Origin: Acidimicrobiaceae bacterium
GTDB lineage: Bacteria > Actinomycetota > Acidimicrobiia > Acidimicrobiales > UBA8592
DNA length: 64,000 bases
Direction: 5' to 3'
NCBI GenBank assembly: GCA_002709645.1
Contig: PAQG01000006.1
Span: forward strand, 37,982 to 101,981
This document shows positions 59,110-64,000 of this stretch, in pieces (position 1 is the stretch's first letter; every line of letters begins with the position of its first letter). The translations under genes and the position numbers were made by a program. The notes under the pieces are model-generated. The model was not told the DNA's origin, made no database searches, and saw nothing but the letters and a program-made list of their open reading frames with translations.

Positions 59110-60366
59110 TTAGGAACCAAACACCACCCTGAATTCAATTCTCCGGTTATCAGCTCTGTCCTGCGCCGTAACTTCAGGGTCTATCTTTAGTCGAGTTTCC
59201 CCATAACCAATTGCGCTAATCCGGCTGGGATCTACACCTTTTGAAATCAAGAATTCCATAACCGCCTCTGCCCTGCTCTTGCTCAGGTCTAGATTAATAT
59301 CTTCAGGGCCATCTGTGTCAGAATGGCCTTCAACTTCAAGATTGCCTTCAGGGTTTTCTATCAGTATCTCTGCAATACGTTCTAAAACTGGTTTTGAACT
59401 TTCAGCGATAAACGGACTTCCTACTGCGAAAAGAACTGGGTCAGACCCCACTATCTGATTTAAGGCAATCTCAGTTTTAATGGTCCCAGGAATTAAGACA
59501 TTATCAATGACATGGATAACGCCACCCACTGCTTCGATATCTGTATTCAGAATGGAAGCTCCTTCTATGACGAACCCTATTTCGTTTACTTCGGAAATAG
59601 TTAGTGTCTCACCTTTCAGAGTAGTCAAAGTTATCCCATCCGAGAAACTTTCCGAGAGCAGCGTGTCTGAAGCGATATGGAATTGAAGAATGTCGCTTAG
59701 TTGCACCAATTGTGCAAATTCCTGAAGGGCAGTTATATCTAGTGCTTCCATCGCTGAATTTGTAGGAGCAAATATCGTTATTGACCCTACTTCTTCTCCT
59801 ACTTGTTCTTCAATACCAGCAGCAGAGAAAAAATCATAAACCTGACTTAATTCGGGAGTATCCCTCATAACCTCAAATACTGTTCTTTGAGAGCCTTTAA
59901 TAATGAGCTGGTCTACTATTTTCACTCCTAAAGATTCAAATTTTGCCAAGACGCGATTTCGCTCTATTTCATCTTGTATCTGACCTGAAATCTCTAGATT
60001 GATTATTGACAAATCAACTCCGGTCAATATTTCAAACTCCGCACTCACAGTTCCTTCTGGCATGAGTTGATTTGAAGCGACGATTAGGGCATCAGCGAGT
60101 GCTTGAGCGTTTACTGCGCCAGTTAGCGCTATTCCATTTTCTGAGTAATTTGCATAAGCAACTATTGGAGCATTTTGAGCAATTGATTCTGGGGCGACAG
60201 GTGTCAGAGGTATTGGGGTAGGTTCTGGTTGCAAATTATTCGAATTTCCATTAATAGCCGATATCTCTATATCCGTTCCACTATCACCCCAAGCCAATAG
60301 TCCAACAAACGCCGTTACAGCCCCGAAAACAAAGACTCCGATATTTCTTACAATTGTCCTTGTCAT
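59110..60366 (-). CDS. Membrane-anchored protein combining a fasciclin (FAS1) domain with a C-terminal OmpA domain
   Basis: N-terminal TM; FAS1 (SITIFAPTNSAMEAL...LQFHIASDTLL...GGVIHVIDNVLIP); OmpA (LEVEGHSDTDGPEDINLDLSKSRAEAVMEFLISKGVDPSRISAIGYGETRLKIDPEVTAQDRADNRRIEFRV). Confidence 0.9.
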   Translation of the reverse strand: MTRTIVRNIGVFVFGAVTAFVGLLAWGDSGTDIEISAINGNSNNLQPEPTPIPLTPVAPESIAQNAPIVAYANYSENGIALTGAVNAQALADALIVASNQLMPEGTVSAEFEILTGVDLSIINLEISGQIQDEIERNRVLAKFESLGVKIVDQLIIKGSQRTVFEVMRDTPELSQVYDFFSAAGIEEQVGEEVGSITIFAPTNSAMEALDITALQEFAQLVQLSDILQFHIASDTLLSESFSDGITLTTLKGETLTISEVNEIGFVIEGASILNTDIEAVGGVIHVIDNVLIPGTIKTEIALNQIVGSDPVLFAVGSPFIAESSKPVLERIAEILIENPEGNLEVEGHSDTDGPEDINLDLSKSRAEAVMEFLISKGVDPSRISAIGYGETRLKIDPEVTAQDRADNRRIEFRVVFGS

Positions 60367-60737
60367 TTCACTTTCACTCCAACGCTAAGTATGTCAGACC
60401 CTAAAGTAACCGATTCCGTCCTTATTTGAACCGTAGTGGATTTTAACTCTGATCGATTGTTCAAAGAGTCACCATTGAGATCATCTGGCCAAAAAGCTCT
60501 TATCAAGAAAAAGAGGATTAACCCTACCAAAGCCCAGAGTACGATACTTCGTAGTAAACGGATCCATAGTCGATCTAATCGCGCCCTAACAATAGGATCT
60601 TTCCCTGTCGCCCCATAGTGGGAAATGTGCCCAGTCCATTTTTGCCCATCCCAAAATCTTGCTTCGTATCTCCCCGTAGGGTCCGCATACCACCCCTGAT
60701 CAAGAAGTGGAGGTGGAGGAAACTCTGGTCGGATCAC
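60363..60737 (-). CDS. DUF2510 domain-containing membrane protein
   Basis: PPLLDQGWYADPTGRYEARFWDGQKWTGHIS followed by a TM helix; ATGA overlap with the FAS1-OmpA gene. Confidence 0.88.
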   Translation of the reverse strand: MIRPEFPPPPLLDQGWYADPTGRYEARFWDGQKWTGHISHYGATGKDPIVRARLDRLWIRLLRSIVLWALVGLILFFLIRAFWPDDLNGDSLNNRSELKSTTVQIRTESVTLGSDILSVGVKVK

Positions 60738-60820
60738 TCCCCCAGATTACTTCTCCTTCATACATTATTGAGGTCACTACTCCAGGAACATTCACCTTCC
60801 TCTAGTAAATTGGTCTTTTA

Positions 60821-61975
60821 CTAATTCTCCTCGGCGAGATTTCTTCTATGTTGAGGTTTAGTAGTGTAATCGCGACTTTTCCATTGAATTTGCTGCCCAG
60901 TCAAAGATAGGATCATTGACCAAATAAGGGTTGCCCCCCAAAAGAGCATTGCGAATGGGTGAAAAATAACTCCCCAGAGAGGGTCACGGCCGGTTGTTGA
61001 AGTAATGAACCTCCCAAGAACTAGAAGCACAACTTGCCAAAGAACTTCCATAGGAACAGTGGCGCCGAAAAATCCAGCTAGTAATCGCAAAAAAGGCAGG
61101 GCCATCAATGGTGCTATAAAAAAAGCGACAAACAATGAAAGTGAAGTGCGGTAACTTAAAGCACCGTATGCATTTTTAGAGAAGCCTCTCCAGATATCAG
61201 CAAACCCTGAATACCACGTTGTTGCGGCTAAATCTGTACCATTAATAAGACGCTGATGATGACCAGATGCCTTGACTGATCGAGCCAGTTGCACATCATC
61301 AACAATATGTGCCGGGTGCGCAGCATGGCCGCCAGATTTATCATAAGCATTTCTAGTAACGCCTATAAATGGCCCAAAAGCTAGTGCGACATCGGGGTTT
61401 GAACTCCGATGAACTAACGATGCAGGAAATAGCGCAAGAACCGCATGGTTTACTATCGGCAGCAAGATTCTGCTAGCGAGAGAAGAGCCTCTATTTCTAA
61501 GAAGCGAAGCCACCATATCCACTTTCTGTTCTTCCATTACTTGGAGTACGGAGGAGATAGCTATTGGTTCTAGAACCGCATCAGCATCTATGAAAAAAAA
61601 GACTTCCCCTGTTGCATGTTGCGAGAGTTGATGGCATGCCCAATTTTTTCCGGTCCATCCATTTGGCAAAGGAGAACTTGGAATCAACTTCACTCTTTCC
61701 CCAATAGACTCAACAATGGTCTTTGTCCTATCCGTTGAATGATCATCCAACACAACAATTTCTATATTTGGGTGATCCTGGGTTAATAACGAGCGTAAAC
61801 AATCACCTATAAATCCCTCTTCATTTCTAGCTGGAATAAGCAAACTCACTTTTTTGTTTGAATATGATTTCACTTTCTTCGGACGCAGGATCACACGAAG
61901 ATTCCATAGGATAAGTCCTAATTGGCATACGAGTAACAAAGTAACGAACCGGCCAAAAATAAATTCCCAAGTCAT
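60821..61975 (-). CDS. Glycosyltransferase family 2 protein (membrane)
   Basis: KVSLLIPARNEEGFIGDCLRSLLTQDHPNIEIVVLDDHSTDRTKTIVES, FFIDADAVLEP, C-terminal TM helices. Confidence 0.92.
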   Translation of the reverse strand: MTWEFIFGRFVTLLLVCQLGLILWNLRVILRPKKVKSYSNKKVSLLIPARNEEGFIGDCLRSLLTQDHPNIEIVVLDDHSTDRTKTIVESIGERVKLIPSSPLPNGWTGKNWACHQLSQHATGEVFFFIDADAVLEPIAISSVLQVMEEQKVDMVASLLRNRGSSLASRILLPIVNHAVLALFPASLVHRSSNPDVALAFGPFIGVTRNAYDKSGGHAAHPAHIVDDVQLARSVKASGHHQRLINGTDLAATTWYSGFADIWRGFSKNAYGALSYRTSLSLFVAFFIAPLMALPFLRLLAGFFGATVPMEVLWQVVLLVLGRFITSTTGRDPLWGVIFHPFAMLFWGATLIWSMILSLTGQQIQWKSRDYTTKPQHRRNLAEEN

Positions 61976-62010
61976 TTTTCCACCTGCACAGCTCCGAAAA
62001 ATTTAAGTGG

Positions 62011-62622
62011 CTATATCATGCCACCGGTAAGTCTATTCCATTCATTATTGCGTTCAATTTTTTTCGTTCTAGGCTCATCAATTTTGCGTTTAACGCCAAC
62101 AAGAGCGAATAACCCGATTGGAATAAGTATCCGAGAAGTTGAATATCCAAAGAAAGGTGCCAGACCTACTGCACAAACAATCACAGCAACAGTTGTTGGC
62201 ATGAATTTCCTTACCGATAACCAAATGAAAACAGAAAAGCCAATACCAACTATTGAAGACATTGGCAACAACGTAGCTGTAAAGCCACCAACAGGAGAAA
62301 GTCCCTTCCCTCCTATGAATTTCAGCCAAACTGGAAATCCATGGCCAAGAAGAAGGAAAAAGCCTGCGAGAGCAATTACATACTTACTCTCTTGGGAAAC
62401 AATCGCTGCTACAAGTATTCCTTTCCCAAAATCTCCTAAGAAAACAATGGATCCCCACTTATGTCCAACAGTATGAAAAACATTTCTCGCACCAACATTA
62501 CCTTCACCAACTTCACGAACATCAACGTTCCTAATCTTTTGACCTATGAGATAAGCGACAGGAATAGATCCAATGAGATAAGCAAATAATGCAAAGAAGA
62601 AATATGGAAGAACAGTATTCAT
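62011..62622 (-). CDS. plsY: Glycerol-3-phosphate acyltransferase PlsY
   Basis: YLIGSIPVAYLIGQKIRNVDVREVGEGNVGARNVFHTVGHKWG, GHGFPVWLKFIGGKGLSPVGG. Confidence 0.93.
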   Translation of the reverse strand: MNTVLPYFFFALFAYLIGSIPVAYLIGQKIRNVDVREVGEGNVGARNVFHTVGHKWGSIVFLGDFGKGILVAAIVSQESKYVIALAGFFLLLGHGFPVWLKFIGGKGLSPVGGFTATLLPMSSIVGIGFSVFIWLSVRKFMPTTVAVIVCAVGLAPFFGYSTSRILIPIGLFALVGVKRKIDEPRTKKIERNNEWNRLTGGMI

Positions 62623-62637
62623 AATAAGTAGTCCTAA

Positions 62638-62662
62638 TGGTGATGATATAAGATCATCACCA
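62638..62662. promoter_or_regulatory. 10-bp perfect hairpin TGGTGATGAT-ATAAG-ATCATCACCA in the plsY/APH divergent intergenic region
   Basis: Direct inspection; followed at 62671-62684 by the inverted repeat TTGTTC-TG-GAACAA. Confidence 0.5.
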
Positions 62663-62759
62663 AAGAAACATTGTTCTGGAACAAGTTCAAATTCCGTATT
62701 TTGAGTTATTCATCTGAAGAAATTTTCCTATCGGAAGAAATCCGATCTACGCTGCAGCA

Positions 62760-63794
62760 ATGGGAAAAGGAAGCAATGCAGGTATTGATGAAACTAACGT
62801 GTCCAACTGGCTTGCTGACCAAACCGATGTTGTAGGAGAATTAAATTTTCAAATTGTTACTCATGGACGTTCGAACCTAACGTACATTCTTGAAGACGAA
62901 ACCAGCACTAAATGGATTCTCCGCCGGCCACCCACTGGTCATGTACTTGCTTCAGCACATGACATGAACCGAGAGTACAAAATTATTTCAGCTCTTGGGA
63001 AAAGCAACGTACCAGTGCCTAGAGCTATTGGGATGTGCCAAGATGAAGCAGTAACTGGTGCTTCTTTCTTTGTTATGGATTTCGTGGAAGGAAATATCAT
63101 AAAGGACTTAGAAGCTGCTCAACAGTTCTCTCCGGAGGAACGTAAAATTCAGAGCAAATCACTCGTTGAGGTTCTGGCTACTCTTCATAATGTGAACCCA
63201 GAGGAGGTAGGGCTTGGTGACCTTGGCAAACGAGAGGACTATATTGCTCGCCAACTGCGTAGGTGGAAGCGACAGGTTGATGAGGGTTCTGACCGCTCCC
63301 TTCCTTTATTTCACGAGTTGCATAGAAATCTTGAAGGTAGAATTCCACCTCAAATTGGGTACGGAATCGCCCATGGCGATTACCGATTAGACAACTGCAT
63401 GATCGGTTTAGATAATCAAGTTGCTGCAGTCCTTGATTGGGAGTTGTGCACACTTGGAGATGTGCTCGCTGATCTGGGAGGAATGTTGATGTGGTGGGGT
63501 GAAAGGGATAGCTCTAAGGCACTTATGAGTGATGCACCGACAATTGCAGAGGGTTATATCTCTCCAGATGAAGTCGCTAATATGTACGAGAGTTTCTCTG
63601 GTAGGGACTTGTCTAATTTACCTTATTACATTGCTTTCCAATATTGGAGATTAGCTGCCATTACTGAAGGTGTTCGCGTTCGTTTCACAGCGGGAGCTAT
63701 GGGAGATAAGGATATCGGAGATGAAATGGCGGGGTTTGAAATCCGTATTGATGGTTTATTGGAAGCTTCTTTAGCGAAGTTACAAGAATTGTAA
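62760..63794 (+). CDS. Phosphotransferase (APH/ACAD10-like) family protein
   Basis: QIVTHGRSNLTYILEDETSTKWILRRPPTGHVLASAHDMNREYKIISAL, GIAHGDYRLDNCMIG, AVLDWELCTLGDVLADLG. Confidence 0.92.
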   Translation: MGKGSNAGIDETNVSNWLADQTDVVGELNFQIVTHGRSNLTYILEDETSTKWILRRPPTGHVLASAHDMNREYKIISALGKSNVPVPRAIGMCQDEAVTGASFFVMDFVEGNIIKDLEAAQQFSPEERKIQSKSLVEVLATLHNVNPEEVGLGDLGKREDYIARQLRRWKRQVDEGSDRSLPLFHELHRNLEGRIPPQIGYGIAHGDYRLDNCMIGLDNQVAAVLDWELCTLGDVLADLGGMLMWWGERDSSKALMSDAPTIAEGYISPDEVANMYESFSGRDLSNLPYYIAFQYWRLAAITEGVRVRFTAGAMGDKDIGDEMAGFEIRIDGLLEASLAKLQEL

Positions 63795-63799
63795 TGGTC

Positions 63800-64000
63800 T
63801 TATAGTTCTCTGAAGAACTTCTGTATATCGCTTACAGCTAGATACGGTTTCTCTGCTGCTGCAAAGTGGCCACCTTCAGGCATGACAGTGTATTGACGGA
63901 GGTCGCAGTAGGTTTCAAGGGTTGACTTTGGTAAGTGGACTACATCCTTGGGGAAAACAGCAACAGCGGATGGAGCTTCCATACGGGGCATCCTGTCGTG
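63800..64000 (-). CDS. Alpha/beta hydrolase, epoxide hydrolase-like, C-terminal fragment (runs off window end)
   Basis: HDRMPRMEAPSAVAVFPKDVVHLPKSTLETYCDLRQYTVMPEGGHFAAAEKPYLAVSDIQKFFREL; frame is open to base 64000. Confidence 0.75.
   Translation of the reverse strand, partial: HDRMPRMEAPSAVAVFPKDVVHLPKSTLETYCDLRQYTVMPEGGHFAAAEKPYLAVSDIQKFFREL

Noticed and set aside
1-64000. CRISPR arrays, transposons, prophage, tRNA or rRNA genes
   Set aside because: No spaced direct repeats, transposase/integrase/phage-like proteins, cloverleaf-like segments or rRNA-like stretches were noticed; intergenic gaps are all short. A tRNAscan/Infernal run would be decisive.

Overview
This is a gene-dense, roughly 43-45% GC (estimated by eye) bacterial chromosomal window with about 57 coding regions. 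I found no rRNA, tRNA, CRISPR array, transposase or phage genes. A WhiB-type regulator, many acyl-CoA and CoA-transferase enzymes, LLM/F420-type oxidoreductases, methylmalonyl-CoA mutase and a DUF2510 protein point to an actinobacterium, perhaps a marine Acidimicrobiia-like lineage (inference). Recognisable modules are: a branched-chain amino-acid-type ABC transporter (substrate-binding protein, fused LivH-LivM permease, LivG, LivF, extra membrane protein); a biotinyl-carboxyltransferase fusion; several acyl-CoA, Rieske and SDR catabolic clusters; valS; a molybdate operon (HTH-TOBE regulator, modABC, RraA-like); nrdAB; mutAB-meaB; a cNMP-binding / YczE-like / P450-UbiB fusion / FKBP / SDR cluster; WhiB; coaA; msrA; a FAS1-OmpA envelope protein; and plsY. 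The two strongest discoveries are (1) a carboxymuconolactone decarboxylase/AhpD-like gene at 14127-14657(-) that the ORF track splits in two. The halves are in the same frame and separated by one TGA exactly at the second Cys of a CxxC motif (C-H-I-TGA), with a 7-bp perfect hairpin whose loop starts with G 21 nt downstream. This is a candidate CxxU selenoprotein with a bacterial SECIS. (2) A single 959-aa ORF fusing a cytochrome P450 to an ABC1/UbiB atypical kinase with altered KxGQ and HGDFHPGN motifs, translationally coupled to a membrane protein and downstream of a cNMP-binding protein with a CRP-like box. All calls were made by reading the sequence and translations; no database search was run.
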